DNA of 64,000 nt from Acidimicrobiales bacterium. GTDB lineage: Bacteria > Actinomycetota > Acidimicrobiia > Acidimicrobiales > Poriferisodalaceae. The stretch is from assembly GCA_041394185.1 (NCBI GenBank), contig JAWKIQ010000003.1, positions 124,001 to 188,000 on the forward strand. Direction: 5' to 3'. The translations under genes and the position numbers were made by a program. Under the pieces are notes generated by a model. The model searched no databases. It had not been told where the DNA came from and saw only the letters and a list, made by a program, of their open reading frames with translations. Shown piece by piece: positions 52,477 through 61,153 of the stretch (positions are counted from its first letter, which is position 1; every line of letters starts with the position of its first letter).

Positions 52477-53418
52477 CTACCGCAGAGCCTCCGATGCGGC
52501 AGCAATGTCGAGCTCCAGTTGTGCCTTCAGCTCGTCGATGCCGTCGAAGCGCTTCTCGCCCCGCAGCCGCTGGACGAACCTGACCTTGGCCTCCTCGTCG
52601 TACAGATCGCCCCTGAACCCGATCAGGTGGGCCTCGATCAAGGGCCTGTCGACAAACTCATAGAACGTTGGCCGCCGGCCGATGTTCACCGCCGCCTTGT
52701 GTTTGGACCCGTCGGGGCGCTCGTAGATGGCGGCGTAGACGCCCTCGGCGGGCAGCTGGGTGCGAGCATCGGTTGGCACATTGGCCGTTGGGAAACCGAT
52801 GGTGCGGCCACGACGATCGCCCGGGCTGACGGTTCCGCGGACCTCATAGGGCCGGCCCAGCAGGCGCTGAGCCTTGGCCACGTCTCCGGCGCTGAGGGCG
52901 GCACGGATGGCCGTGGACGAGATCGTCTCACCCTCCGATGTCGCCTGCTTGACCAGGGGCAGGCCCATGACCTCGAACCCCAGGTCGGCACCCATCTTGG
53001 TCAGTGTCGAGACGTTGCCTCCACGTCCTTTGCCAAAGTGGAAGTCCTCGCCCACCACCACCGCTTTGGCGTTCAGGCACTCGATCAGGACCTGATCTAC
53101 GAAGTCGGCCGCCTCCATCGAGGCCTGCCGCTGGTCGAAAGTGATCACCAGCACGTAGTCGACGCCGGTCTCGGCCAACAGCTCGAGCTTTTGTTCGAGG
53201 TCGCTGAGCTGAAGCGGCGCCGATTCGGGGCGAACCACCGTTGCCGGATGCACGTCGAAGGTCACCACTGCGGTGCGAGCGTTGAGCTCTGCGGCAATGC
53301 GGTGCATCTCCGACACGACCGCACGATGGCCTCGGTGTACCCCGTCGTATTGACCGATGGTCACCACACAGCCCTTCTCGGGCTTGGGGCACCAGTCGAT
53401 GTCTCGAATGACTTCCAC
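52477..53418 (-). CDS. ribF: Bifunctional riboflavin kinase/FAD synthetase
   Basis: Makes FMN and then FAD from riboflavin. 313 residues. N-terminal FAD synthetase with GQYDGVHRGHRAVV nucleotide-binding loop, TFDVHPATVV and SSTAIRAAL; C-terminal riboflavin kinase with RRGRTIGFPTANVP, GVYAA and RPTF, EAHLIGFRGDLYDEEAKVRFVQRLR. GTG start at 53418 with a TAGGTT box 8 nt upstream. Confidence 0.97.
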   Translation of the reverse strand: MEVIRDIDWCPKPEKGCVVTIGQYDGVHRGHRAVVSEMHRIAAELNARTAVVTFDVHPATVVRPESAPLQLSDLEQKLELLAETGVDYVLVITFDQRQASMEAADFVDQVLIECLNAKAVVVGEDFHFGKGRGGNVSTLTKMGADLGFEVMGLPLVKQATSEGETISSTAIRAALSAGDVAKAQRLLGRPYEVRGTVSPGDRRGRTIGFPTANVPTDARTQLPAEGVYAAIYERPDGSKHKAAVNIGRRPTFYEFVDRPLIEAHLIGFRGDLYDEEAKVRFVQRLRGEKRFDGIDELKAQLELDIAAASEALR

Positions 53419-53426
53419 GGGCGAAC

Positions 53427-53432
53427 AACCTA
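53427..53432 (-). promoter_or_regulatory. -10 box before ribF
   Basis: TAGGTT on the minus strand, 8 nt before the ribF GTG, inside the 18-bp truB-ribF gap. It would give an internal leaderless start within the cluster. Confidence 0.4.
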
Positions 53433-53436
53433 CCGG

Positions 53437-54312
53437 TCAGTTGGACTGGGCCAGAACGACACCCGGTTTGACACGTCCGGCATCGTCACGCTCGTGCACC
53501 GCCAGCAAGGCGCCATCGGGGCTGAACACCCCCCAGGGTCCGTCACCAATCGGGGGCGATGACAAATGGGCGCCGTGCACGATGCGCTGGGCTTCGTCGG
53601 CATCGACCTCGATGCGAGCGTGGTCTCTTACTGCTGCTTCGACCGCCAACAGCTCGAGTTGGCCCGGCGCCGACGCCTGCGCCTGATCGAAAGACCCGAT
53701 TCGGGTTCGCCTGAGGTTGCGCAGGTGGGCGCCGCTGCCCAGCGCCTGTCCCAGGTCGGCGGCAAGCACGCGCACGTAGGTACCCGACCCGCACCTGACG
53801 GTGGCCCTGTAGACCAGTGGATCGTCGGTTGGCTCGGTCGAGAACGAGTACACCTCGACCGGCCGCGCCTGGCGCTCGACTTCGATTCCCTCGCGGGCAA
53901 GCTCGTGCAGGCGTCTTCCGCCAACCTTCACCGCCGACACCATCGGCGGTACCTGCATGATGCTGCCGGTCAGGCCGGCGGCGGCTTGGGCCACGGCTTC
54001 GGGGGCGATCCGCGATGTGTCGTGGTGAGCGATCACCTCGCCCGAATCGTCGAGGGTGTCGGTTGTTGTTCCGAAGACGATTTCGGTGGTGTAGGTCTTC
54101 TCGAGCATCGTCATGAAACGCATCAGCCGCGTCGCCCTGCCAACCCCCAACAACAAGACGCCCGTGGCATCAGGATCGAGTGTGCCGCTGTGGCCTACAC
54201 GTCGCTCGCCCAACTCCTTGCGAGCCATGCCGACGACGTCGTGGCTTGTCACCCCTGCAGGCTTGTCGACTACGACGACGCCGTGAACCTTGCTGGGCTT
54301 GCGCCGCGCCAC
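53437..54312 (-). CDS. truB: tRNA pseudouridine(55) synthase
   Basis: Forms pseudouridine 55 in tRNA T-arms. 291 residues. Motifs: GVVVVDKPAGVTSHDVV, catalytic Asp in VGHSGTLDPDATGVLLLGVG, KTYTTEIVFGTTTDTLD, GSGTYVRVLAADLGQALG and a C-terminal domain. Begins 1 bp after the rbfA stop. truB-rbfA-infB-nusA is the conserved translation cluster. Confidence 0.97.
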   Translation of the reverse strand: MARRKPSKVHGVVVVDKPAGVTSHDVVGMARKELGERRVGHSGTLDPDATGVLLLGVGRATRLMRFMTMLEKTYTTEIVFGTTTDTLDDSGEVIAHHDTSRIAPEAVAQAAAGLTGSIMQVPPMVSAVKVGGRRLHELAREGIEVERQARPVEVYSFSTEPTDDPLVYRATVRCGSGTYVRVLAADLGQALGSGAHLRNLRRTRIGSFDQAQASAPGQLELLAVEAAVRDHARIEVDADEAQRIVHGAHLSSPPIGDGPWGVFSPDGALLAVHERDDAGRVKPGVVLAQSN

Positions 54313-54313
54313 A

Positions 54314-54676
54314 TCAGTCCTCGGCGGGTGGGATATCGAGGTTGCCCAGTATCTCCTCGATGCGGTTGCCCGTGCTTATCGAGCGGTCCAACTCGAACTC
54401 GAGACGAGGCGTGCGCCGGATACGCGCCTGGCTGCTGACCGCGCGCCGCAACCGACCCGAGTGTTCGTGCAGGGCCGCATCTGCAGAGTCGGCGTCGTCG
54501 GAATCGAAGTACACAACGGCCTTCTCGAGCTCGTTGTCGACGTCGACAGAGGTTATGGCTACGCCCAGTAGCCGATCGTCGTCGATCAGCTCGGCTTCCG
54601 ACGCGATGATCTCGCGAAGCAGCTCGCCCACACGCGCCGAGCGGGGGAACTCTCTCTTATGTCCTCGGGCTGGCAC
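54314..54676 (-). CDS. rbfA: Ribosome-binding factor A
   Basis: 120-residue KH-like factor needed for late 30S maturation and 16S 5' processing. Typical sequence: RSARVGELLREIIASEAELIDDDRLLGVAITSVDVDNELEKAVVYF, and RRTPRLEFELDRSISTGNRIEEIL near the C-terminus. Sits between ylxP and truB. Confidence 0.96.
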   Translation of the reverse strand: MPARGHKREFPRSARVGELLREIIASEAELIDDDRLLGVAITSVDVDNELEKAVVYFDSDDADSADAALHEHSGRLRRAVSSQARIRRTPRLEFELDRSISTGNRIEEILGNLDIPPAED

Positions 54677-54689
54677 GGTGATCCTCCAA

Positions 54690-54983
54690 TCAGCGGTCGA
54701 TCTCGAGCCAATACCGCTCGGTCGAGATGACCTCGACGTCTGGCCGCGACCAGACGAATCGTTCTATGCGGTCCATCGCCTCGTCGGCACCTGTCTGGTC
54801 GACGCTGACCACGGCAACACCGATGCCGGCCCGCTGCCACAGATCGTGATGACCCGTCTCGGCGACGGAGACCTGCTGACGGTGTCTGATGCCGTCGATG
54901 ACCGGCCGCAGAGCGGCCCGCTTCTCCTTCAGCGACGCGCAACCGGGCAGCTTCAGGTCGATGGACATTGCCAGCACGTACAT
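54690..54983 (-). CDS. DUF503 family protein (YlxP-like)
   Basis: 97 residues, small ferredoxin-like fold of DUF503. Typical LPGCASLKEKRAALRPVIDGI near the N-terminus, VSVAETGHHDLWQRAGIGVAVVS and a final VISTERYWLEIDR. Conserved between infB and rbfA in many Gram-positive bacteria (ylxP); suspected ribosome or RNA role, not proven. Confidence 0.92.
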   Translation of the reverse strand: MYVLAMSIDLKLPGCASLKEKRAALRPVIDGIRHRQQVSVAETGHHDLWQRAGIGVAVVSVDQTGADEAMDRIERFVWSRPDVEVISTERYWLEIDR

Positions 54984-55001
54984 CGTTGGTTACGCCCAGC
55001 T

Positions 55002-57890
55002 CTAGGTGCGAGGGATTTCGCGTTCCTCGAAGGTTTCGATGATGTCTCCCGGCTGCAAGTCCTGGAAGTCGGACAAGCCGATGCCGCATTCGTACCCGGC
55101 CGAGACCTCGCGAGCATCTTCCTTGAAGCGCTTGAGCGACGACACAGTGCCCCGCCAGATGATGGTGCCCTCGCGAAGGAAACGAACCTTCGAGTTGCGG
55201 GTGATGACACCGTTCAGCACGTAACAACCGGCGATGAGGCCGATGCGCGGGATCTTGAAAATCTCGCGAACCTCGGCGTCGCCGGTGACGACCTCTTCGT
55301 ACTCGGGTTCGAGCAGGCCGAGCATGGCGTTCTCGACGTCTTCGAGCAGCTTGTAGATGATCTCGTAGTGCCGAATCTCGACCTCGAGTTCGTCGGCCAG
55401 GCTGCGTCCCTTGCGATCGGCGCGGACGTTGAAGCCCAGGATCGTCGCGTTGGTGGCTGCCGCCAACTGCACATCGTTTTCGGAGATGCCACCCACGCCT
55501 CGGGACACGAAGGCCAACTTGACCTCGTCACGTTCGAGCTTGCGAAGGCTCTCGGTGACGGCCTCGAGCGAGCCGTGGACGTCGGCCTTGACGATGAGGT
55601 TCAGCGTTGCCGCCTCACCGGCCTGGATCTGCTTGAAGATGTCTTCGAGCTTGGCACCGCCAGACGATGCCGCCGCGGCGTTGGCGAACGATGCCTGGCG
55701 CTGCCAGTGCTCACGCGTGTCGGCGACCTTGGCAGCGGTCTTCTCGTCTTGGGCAACCACGAACTGCGAACCCGAACTGGCCACGTCGGACAGCCCGAGA
55801 ACCTCCACAGGGGTGGACGGCCCTGCCGTCTTCACCTGTTCGCCGCGGTCGTTGATCATGGCGCGGATGCGGCCCCAGGCCGCACCGGCGACCATGGGCT
55901 GGCCGACCTCGAGCTGGCCGTGCTGCACCAACACCGTGGCCACAGGGCCGCGGCCCTTGTCGAGGTGACTTTCGAGAACAACACCCGAGGCACGGCCGTC
56001 TGGCACGGCCTCGAGCTCTTCGAGCTCGGCGACCAACAACAGCTGGTCGAGCAGGTCGTCGATGCCGAGGCCCTGAAGGGCCGAAACCTCGACAGTTACC
56101 ACGTCGCCGCCGTAGGACTCGGGAATGAGCCCACGTTCGGAAAGCTGAGCGAGCACCCGGTTGACGTCGGCACCCTCGCGGTCGATCTTGTTGATCGCCA
56201 CCACGATGGGTACGTCGGCCGCCCTGGCGTGATCGATGGCTTCCAGAGTCTGGGGCATGATGCCGTCGTCGGCGGCCACGACCAGAACCACTATGTCGGT
56301 GGCCTCGGCGCCGCGTGCGCGCATGGCGGTGAACGCCTCGTGACCAGGTGTGTCGATGAACGACAGCTTCTGACCGTTGTGCTCGACCTGATAGGCGCCG
56401 ATGTGCTGGGTGATGCCGCCGGCCTCACCTTCGACCACGTTGGCCGAGCGGATGCGGTCGAGGAGCTTGGTCTTGCCGTGATCGACGTGGCCCATGACGG
56501 TGATCACCGGCGGGCGCGGCGCCAGATCTTCGGGATTGATCTCTTCGTCGAGACCCAAGATCTGCTGAAGCTCTTCTTCCTGCTCGGTGCCAGGGTCGAC
56601 GATGCGGATGTCGGCGCCAACCTCTTCGGCGAACAGCTCGATCATCTCATCGGTGAGCGACTGAGTAGCGGTGACCATCTCGCCTTGCTGCAACAAGAAG
56701 CGCACGACGTCGGCCGCCGACCGGTTGAGCTTGGGTGCCATCTCCTGGGCGGTCGAACCGCGCTCGACGATGACCTCTTCGGTCGGCACCGGCGCGTCGG
56801 CCGGCGTGTAGGACGCAAGCTCCTGCGGCTGCAGGTCTTCCATGTTGCGACGACGACGCTTGGTGCGGCGCGGACGCCGGGGTGGGCCGCCGGGACGACC
56901 GCCACCACCGGGACGGCCACCACCACCGGGACGACCGGTGGAAGGCGGCGGACCCGAAGGGCTTGGGGCTGGGCCGCGGCGTGGGCCACCGAAGCCGCCG
57001 GCTCCGCCACCGGGGCGACCGGCTCCGCGCGTCGGCGCGGGGCCACGACCACCGGCACCGGGCGGAGGCGGGATGGGCTTGCCGCTGGCCGAACGCGGCG
57101 GAGCGGGAGGCGGTGGGATCGGTTTGCCGCCCGACGACCTGGGACGCAATGCGGCAGGTGGAGGTGGGGGCGGTGCGGGGGCGTCGGCCTTTGCTGCCGG
57201 ACGCTCGGCCTTGTCTGGAGCGGGCTTGGCCTGTGGAGGACCGGCCGGAGGCCTCGGAACCGGAGCCGGCTTGGACTCTGCGGGTGCCGGGGCGGGTGCC
57301 GTCTTGGCGCCCTCGTGACCACTGGAGGTCACCAGGGGGCGCGGAGGCGGCATGGGGATGTTGCCCGGTCGGGGTGCAGCACTTTGTGAGTTGTCGGGCT
57401 GCGACGGGGCATCGGTGGTGGAACTAGTCGCCGAAGTCTCCTCGGAAACGGGCGGAACGTCACCGGCATCGGTGTCGGCCGCGGGTGGGGTGTCGGCAAC
57501 CGCTGGCGCCGGAGGTGCCTCGACGGCTTCGGCCGGAGCCGTGTCGACGCTCTCGGGCGGTTGCGATTGTTCTTGGGTCGCCTCAGCCGGCGCCTCTGCG
57601 ACGGGCGCTTCGTCGGCTGGCGTGCTGGCGGCGACCTTCTTGGCCGTCGACTTCTTGGCAGCCGCCTTCTTCTTGGCAGGCGCCTTCTTCTTGGCCGGCT
57701 CTTCGGGCTGTTCGTCGCGGATCAGGCCCTCACGCTCGGCTTTGCGCCGTACTCGGTCGGCTTGGGCTTCGACGATGCTCGATGAGTGGCTCTTTGCTCC
57801 GATTCCAAGCGCGTCGCACAGATCGAGGGTCTCCTTGTTGGTCAACCCAAGCTCTTTGGCCAGTGCGAAAACGCGAATGTTCTTAGCCAC
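55002..57890 (-). CDS. infB: Translation initiation factor IF-2
   Basis: GTPase delivering initiator tRNA, 962 residues. N-terminal IF2_N subdomain (KNIRVFALAKELGLTNKETLD), Lys-rich run, long Ala/Pro/Gly-rich linker (about 75-345), second IF2_N-like segment, then G domain with GHVDHGKTK, DTPGHEAF and NKIDRE, domain II, and C-terminal fMet-tRNA domains ending EEREIPRT. Start at GTG 57890 with AAGGA upstream; an ATG at 57953 would add 21 atypical residues. No ylxR gene separates it from nusA. Confidence 0.97.
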   Translation of the reverse strand: MAKNIRVFALAKELGLTNKETLDLCDALGIGAKSHSSSIVEAQADRVRRKAEREGLIRDEQPEEPAKKKAPAKKKAAAKKSTAKKVAASTPADEAPVAEAPAEATQEQSQPPESVDTAPAEAVEAPPAPAVADTPPAADTDAGDVPPVSEETSATSSTTDAPSQPDNSQSAAPRPGNIPMPPPRPLVTSSGHEGAKTAPAPAPAESKPAPVPRPPAGPPQAKPAPDKAERPAAKADAPAPPPPPPAALRPRSSGGKPIPPPPAPPRSASGKPIPPPPGAGGRGPAPTRGAGRPGGGAGGFGGPRRGPAPSPSGPPPSTGRPGGGGRPGGGGRPGGPPRRPRRTKRRRRNMEDLQPQELASYTPADAPVPTEEVIVERGSTAQEMAPKLNRSAADVVRFLLQQGEMVTATQSLTDEMIELFAEEVGADIRIVDPGTEQEEELQQILGLDEEINPEDLAPRPPVITVMGHVDHGKTKLLDRIRSANVVEGEAGGITQHIGAYQVEHNGQKLSFIDTPGHEAFTAMRARGAEATDIVVLVVAADDGIMPQTLEAIDHARAADVPIVVAINKIDREGADVNRVLAQLSERGLIPESYGGDVVTVEVSALQGLGIDDLLDQLLLVAELEELEAVPDGRASGVVLESHLDKGRGPVATVLVQHGQLEVGQPMVAGAAWGRIRAMINDRGEQVKTAGPSTPVEVLGLSDVASSGSQFVVAQDEKTAAKVADTREHWQRQASFANAAAASSGGAKLEDIFKQIQAGEAATLNLIVKADVHGSLEAVTESLRKLERDEVKLAFVSRGVGGISENDVQLAAATNATILGFNVRADRKGRSLADELEVEIRHYEIIYKLLEDVENAMLGLLEPEYEEVVTGDAEVREIFKIPRIGLIAGCYVLNGVITRNSKVRFLREGTIIWRGTVSSLKRFKEDAREVSAGYECGIGLSDFQDLQPGDIIETFEEREIPRT
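56840..57345. repeat. Low-complexity Pro/Gly-rich coding segment of infB
   Basis: Codon-phased GC-rich repeats encode RPGGGGRPGGGGRPGG and two copies of GGKPIPPPPAPP/SGKPIPPPPGAG. It forms the disordered linker of IF-2; length is probably variable among relatives. Confidence 0.7.
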
Positions 57891-57950
57891 GCAGTTCCTT
57901 GTGCTCGATCGTGGGGCGCGCAACGCGTTGGGCACGTCACGCCCGCCGTA

Positions 57951-57980
57951 CACCCTAACGGGTGAACGGTGGCGCCGTCA
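57951..57980 (-). promoter_or_regulatory. Possible infB promoter
   Basis: TAGGGT (57956-57951) lies 18 nt after GTGACG (57980-57975) on the minus strand, in the 167-bp gap between nusA and infB. It would start an infB leader of about 55 nt. The gap has no gene; the remainder is unremarkable. Confidence 0.35.
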
Positions 57981-58057
57981 CGGATTCGTTGAGACGCCTT
58001 CCCCACAGCGGGGAAAACCTCGGCAAAGAAGCGCCGCTGGCTGGCGTGGAGCGGCCC

Positions 58058-59281
58058 TCAGGCCTCGTCTTGATCGCCCTCTGGGTCGGGCGAGGCTTCG
58101 TCATCTTGTGCCGGGGCCTCGCTATCGGCTGGCGCGCTGGCCTCGACGACCTCGACGGCCTCACCGGATTCGTCGGCTTCGCTCTCTTCGGCGTAGGCGG
58201 TGGCGGTCAGCACCTCACCACCATCGGCAGGCTTCCAGACGTACTCGCCGGTTTCGGGATCGGTGACCCATTCGCCCTCGGCCCATTCCTCACCCTCGTA
58301 GCCGGCTTCTTCGTCGGCCAGCTGGGTCTCGCTCTTGATGTCGATACGCCAGCCGGTCAGGCGTGCTGCGAGACGAGCGTTCTGGCCCTCGCGGCCGATG
58401 GCCAGAGAAAGCTGATGATCGGGCACGATCACCTCGGCGGTGCCCTCCTCTTCGAGGAAACGCACCTCCTTGACCTTGGCAGGCGAAAGGGCCTTGGCGA
58501 CCAGCTCGTAGGGCTCGTCGGAGAACGGGATGATGTCGATCTTTTCGCCGCGCAGCTCGTTGACCACCTGACGCACACGCGCTCCGCGTGCGCCGACACA
58601 GGCGCCGACGGGGTCGACGTTGGGATCGTTCGACCACACCGCGATCTTGGTGCGATGCCCGGGTTCGCGAGCACAGGCCTTGATCTCGACCGTGCCGTCG
58701 GCGATCTCGGGAACCTCGAGCTTGAACAGCTCGCGGATGAGGCCCGGATGGGTTCGGCTGACCACGATCTGGGGACCCTTGGCGGTCTTGCGCACCTCGA
58801 CGATGTAGGCCTTGAGGCGGCTGTTGGGCTCTGGGCGCTCGTAGGCGACCTGCTCCGACTGGGGCAGCAGGGCCTCGACGCGGCCCAGGTCCAGAAGCGT
58901 GTAGCGCGAATCGGACTGCTGGATGATTCCGGTGACGATGTCGCCCTCTCGACCTGCGTACTCCTCGTACTTCATGTCGCGCTCGACTTCGCGGATGCGC
59001 TGGGTCAGCACCTGACGGGCGGTCTGCGCCGCGATGCGTCCGAAGTCGGCGGGGGTGTCGTCCCACTCGCGGGTGACGTGACCGTCCTCGTCGATCTCTT
59101 GTGCGATGACCCGGATGTCGAAGGTCTCGTCGATGATGACGTATGCATGGTCGGCCGCACCGGGCATGCGCTTGTAGGCCGACTCGAGCCCGTTGGCCAG
59201 AGCCTCCAGCAACACATCGGTACTGATACCGCGCTCGGCCGCCAGGGCCTGTAGCGCTTCCATCATGTCAGGTGTAGTCAT
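58058..59281 (-). CDS. nusA: Transcription termination/antitermination protein NusA
   Basis: 407 residues. N-terminal polymerase-binding domain (MMEALQALAAERGISTDVLLEALANGLESAYKR), S1 domain (GDIVTGIIQQSDSRYTLLDLG), two KH domains (VDPVGACVGARGARVRQVVNELRGEKID and LAIGREGQNARLAARLTGWRIDI) and an acidic C-terminal tail of about 80 residues. ATG 59281 overlaps the rimP stop by 4 nt. Confidence 0.97.
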   Translation of the reverse strand: MTTPDMMEALQALAAERGISTDVLLEALANGLESAYKRMPGAADHAYVIIDETFDIRVIAQEIDEDGHVTREWDDTPADFGRIAAQTARQVLTQRIREVERDMKYEEYAGREGDIVTGIIQQSDSRYTLLDLGRVEALLPQSEQVAYERPEPNSRLKAYIVEVRKTAKGPQIVVSRTHPGLIRELFKLEVPEIADGTVEIKACAREPGHRTKIAVWSNDPNVDPVGACVGARGARVRQVVNELRGEKIDIIPFSDEPYELVAKALSPAKVKEVRFLEEEGTAEVIVPDHQLSLAIGREGQNARLAARLTGWRIDIKSETQLADEEAGYEGEEWAEGEWVTDPETGEYVWKPADGGEVLTATAYAEESEADESGEAVEVVEASAPADSEAPAQDDEASPDPEGDQDEA

Positions 59282-59781
59282 GAGCTTGCCTTGTTCCGCG
59301 AGCTGGATTGGTTGCCCTTGCCCGGCTTGGGGGCTGGACCCCATTCAAAGATCGTCTTGGCCTTGTCGATGTCGGCGAACGCGACGATGACCTCGCCAGC
59401 GTCGACGTCGAAGACCGTGACTTTGTCGTGATCGGCGGCCACCAACTCTCCGTGGAGTCGGCGCCGGCCTTCTGGTGTTCTGATGGTGACCGAGACGGTT
59501 TCGCCTACGGCCATCGAGAAGTGTTCGGGGGTGCGCAGCTTGCGCTCGACCCCGGGTGTAGAAACCTCGAGCACGTAGGCCCCGCCGCCGATCTCGGCCT
59601 CGTCGAGGGCCAACGAGATGGCCCTGGAAACCGATTCGAGTTCGTCGATGCCCGCACTAGACCCGCCCACGCCCGACAGCGAGATGCGCAGCGTGTTGCC
59701 CAAGCGCTCGACGTCGTAGAGTTCGAGCGATTCGGCCTCGGCCAAAGGACGCGCCAGGTCGGCGATGCGTTGTGTGTCCAT
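59278..59781 (-). CDS. rimP: Ribosome maturation factor RimP
   Basis: 167 residues. Characteristic YVLEVSTPGVERKLRTPEHF motif and C-terminal Sm-like domain (RRLHGELVAADHDKVTV). Acts early in 30S assembly. Translationally coupled to nusA (ATGA). The ATG is preceded by GGACAGGTGAG. Confidence 0.95.
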   Translation of the reverse strand: MDTQRIADLARPLAEAESLELYDVERLGNTLRISLSGVGGSSAGIDELESVSRAISLALDEAEIGGGAYVLEVSTPGVERKLRTPEHFSMAVGETVSVTIRTPEGRRRLHGELVAADHDKVTVFDVDAGEVIVAFADIDKAKTIFEWGPAPKPGKGNQSSSRNKASS

Positions 59782-59861
59782 TGCTCACCTGTCCTTTCGC
59801 GTCGTCGGCCGTGGGTTGTGCTGGACCGCGTGGCCCATATAGGTGCCTTAAGTGCGAAGGA

Positions 59862-59930
59862 GCGTGGGCGAACCCACGCCCCGTCGAGGCAACCTAGGAC
59901 GATACCGCCCTTTCGGGCCTACTGGGCGGT
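59862..59930 (-). terminator. Two hairpins between ispG and rimP
   Basis: GCGTGGG-CGAA-CCCACGC (59862-59879) is a perfect tetraloop hairpin. ACCGCCC (59904-59910) pairs with GGGCGGT (59924-59930) across the ispG stop codon. Neither has a U-run. They could end or process the ispG transcript before rimP. Confidence 0.4.
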
Positions 59931-61124
59931 CTTGGACCGGATCAACTCGACCACCTGCTCGGAGCTGTTCGCGTCGGCGCCTTGGATGTCGAGCAGGGCA
60001 GCGCGGTCGGCCTCGGCCTCTGCGGCCGCGCTTTCGTCCTTGTCTGCCAGCGCTCCCTCGACGCCGACCTCGGCGATGCGTTCGGCCCACTCGACCAGCG
60101 CATCGACCATCTCGGCCTCGGGAACCACCCTGACGACCTCGCCCTTCACGAACAGATGGCCACGCTTGCGACCCGCGGCAATACCCAAGTCGGCACCCTT
60201 GGCCTCACCAGGCCCGTTGACCACACAGCCCATAACGGCCACCTGCACCGGCAGGTTGCGGCCCTCGAGAGCCCGTTGGGCCTCGTTTGCCACCGCGATC
60301 ACATCGACCTCGGCCCGACCACAAGACGGACATGCGATCAGGTCGAGCCCCGAGCGTTCGCGCAGGCCCAAAGCCTCCAACAGCTGGCGGCCTACCTTGG
60401 CCTCCTCTACCGGGTCGGCGGTGAGGCTGTAACGAATGGTGTCGCCGATGCCTTCCAGCAACAGGGTGGCGATGCCGGCCGTGGCCTTCATGATGCCCGC
60501 AGGCGGAGGGCCGGCCTCGGTGACACCGAGGTGCAGCGGATAGTCCACCGTGTCGGCCAGCAGTCGGTAGGCGCCCACCATCAGTGGAACGTCGCTGGCC
60601 TTCACCGAGATCTTCACATTGTCGAAGCCGACCTCTTCGAAGTAGCCGAGCTCGCGCTTGGCCGACTCGACAAGGGCCTCGGGCGTCATGCCAAAACGCT
60701 CTTCGATATCGGGGTCGAGGCTGCCCGCGTTGACCCCAATACGAACCGGCACTCCCCTGTCGCGCGCCTCGGATGCGACCGTTCGGATGTGCTCTGGTTT
60801 TCGGATGTTGCCCGGGTTGAGGCGCAGGCAGTCGACACCGGCCTCGAGAGCGGCCAACGCCAGCTTGTACTGGAAGTGGATGTCGGCCACGATCGGAACC
60901 GGCGACCGAGGCACTATGCGTGCCAGCCCCTCGGCGGCCTCGACCTCGTTGCACGTGCAACGAACAATGTCGGCGCCAGCGGCTGCCAACGAATAGATCT
61001 GCTCGAGGGTGGCGTCCACGTCGGCGGTCTTTGTGGTGGTCATCGACTGCACGGTCACCGGCGCACCACCGCCGACGGGCACCTTGCCCACCATCAACTG
61101 CCGGGTCTGACGACGTTCGTACAT
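59919..61124 (-). CDS. ispG: 4-hydroxy-3-methylbut-2-enyl diphosphate synthase (flavodoxin type)
   Basis: 4Fe-4S enzyme converting MEcPP to HMBPP in the MEP pathway. 401 residues. TIM-barrel start RRQTRQLMVGKVPVGGGAPV with VQSMT, cluster cysteines in LIACPSCGRAEVDV and MGCVVNGPGEA. The C-terminal 40 residues are Ala/Glu-rich. Clustered with rseP and dxr, as in many actinobacteria. TACGCT lies 7 nt before the ATG. Confidence 0.97.
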   Translation of the reverse strand: MYERRQTRQLMVGKVPVGGGAPVTVQSMTTTKTADVDATLEQIYSLAAAGADIVRCTCNEVEAAEGLARIVPRSPVPIVADIHFQYKLALAALEAGVDCLRLNPGNIRKPEHIRTVASEARDRGVPVRIGVNAGSLDPDIEERFGMTPEALVESAKRELGYFEEVGFDNVKISVKASDVPLMVGAYRLLADTVDYPLHLGVTEAGPPPAGIMKATAGIATLLLEGIGDTIRYSLTADPVEEAKVGRQLLEALGLRERSGLDLIACPSCGRAEVDVIAVANEAQRALEGRNLPVQVAVMGCVVNGPGEAKGADLGIAAGRKRGHLFVKGEVVRVVPEAEMVDALVEWAERIAEVGVEGALADKDESAAAEAEADRAALLDIQGADANSSEQVVELIRSKTAQ

Positions 61125-61131
61125 GCCGCCC

Positions 61132-61137
61132 AGCGTA
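61132..61137 (-). promoter_or_regulatory. -10 box before ispG
   Basis: TACGCT on the minus strand, 7 nt before the ATG at 61124, in the 29-bp rseP-ispG gap; leaderless candidate. Confidence 0.4.
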
Positions 61138-61153
61138 TTGCGCGCGCCGGGTC

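Noticed and set aside
56840..57345. Repeat cluster that could suggest a mobile or regulatory element
   Set aside because: It lies wholly inside infB and encodes the variable Pro/Gly linker typical of IF-2.
54180..57389. 1069-codon plus-strand frame opposite infB
   Set aside because: Antisense shadow of infB, DUF503, rbfA and truB; composition reflects the Ala/Pro-rich linker and GC bias.
57891..58057. Space for a ylxR or small ribosomal gene between nusA and infB
   Set aside because: Only 167 bp and no frame with DUF448 or L7Ae motifs; it reads better as a promoter and leader.
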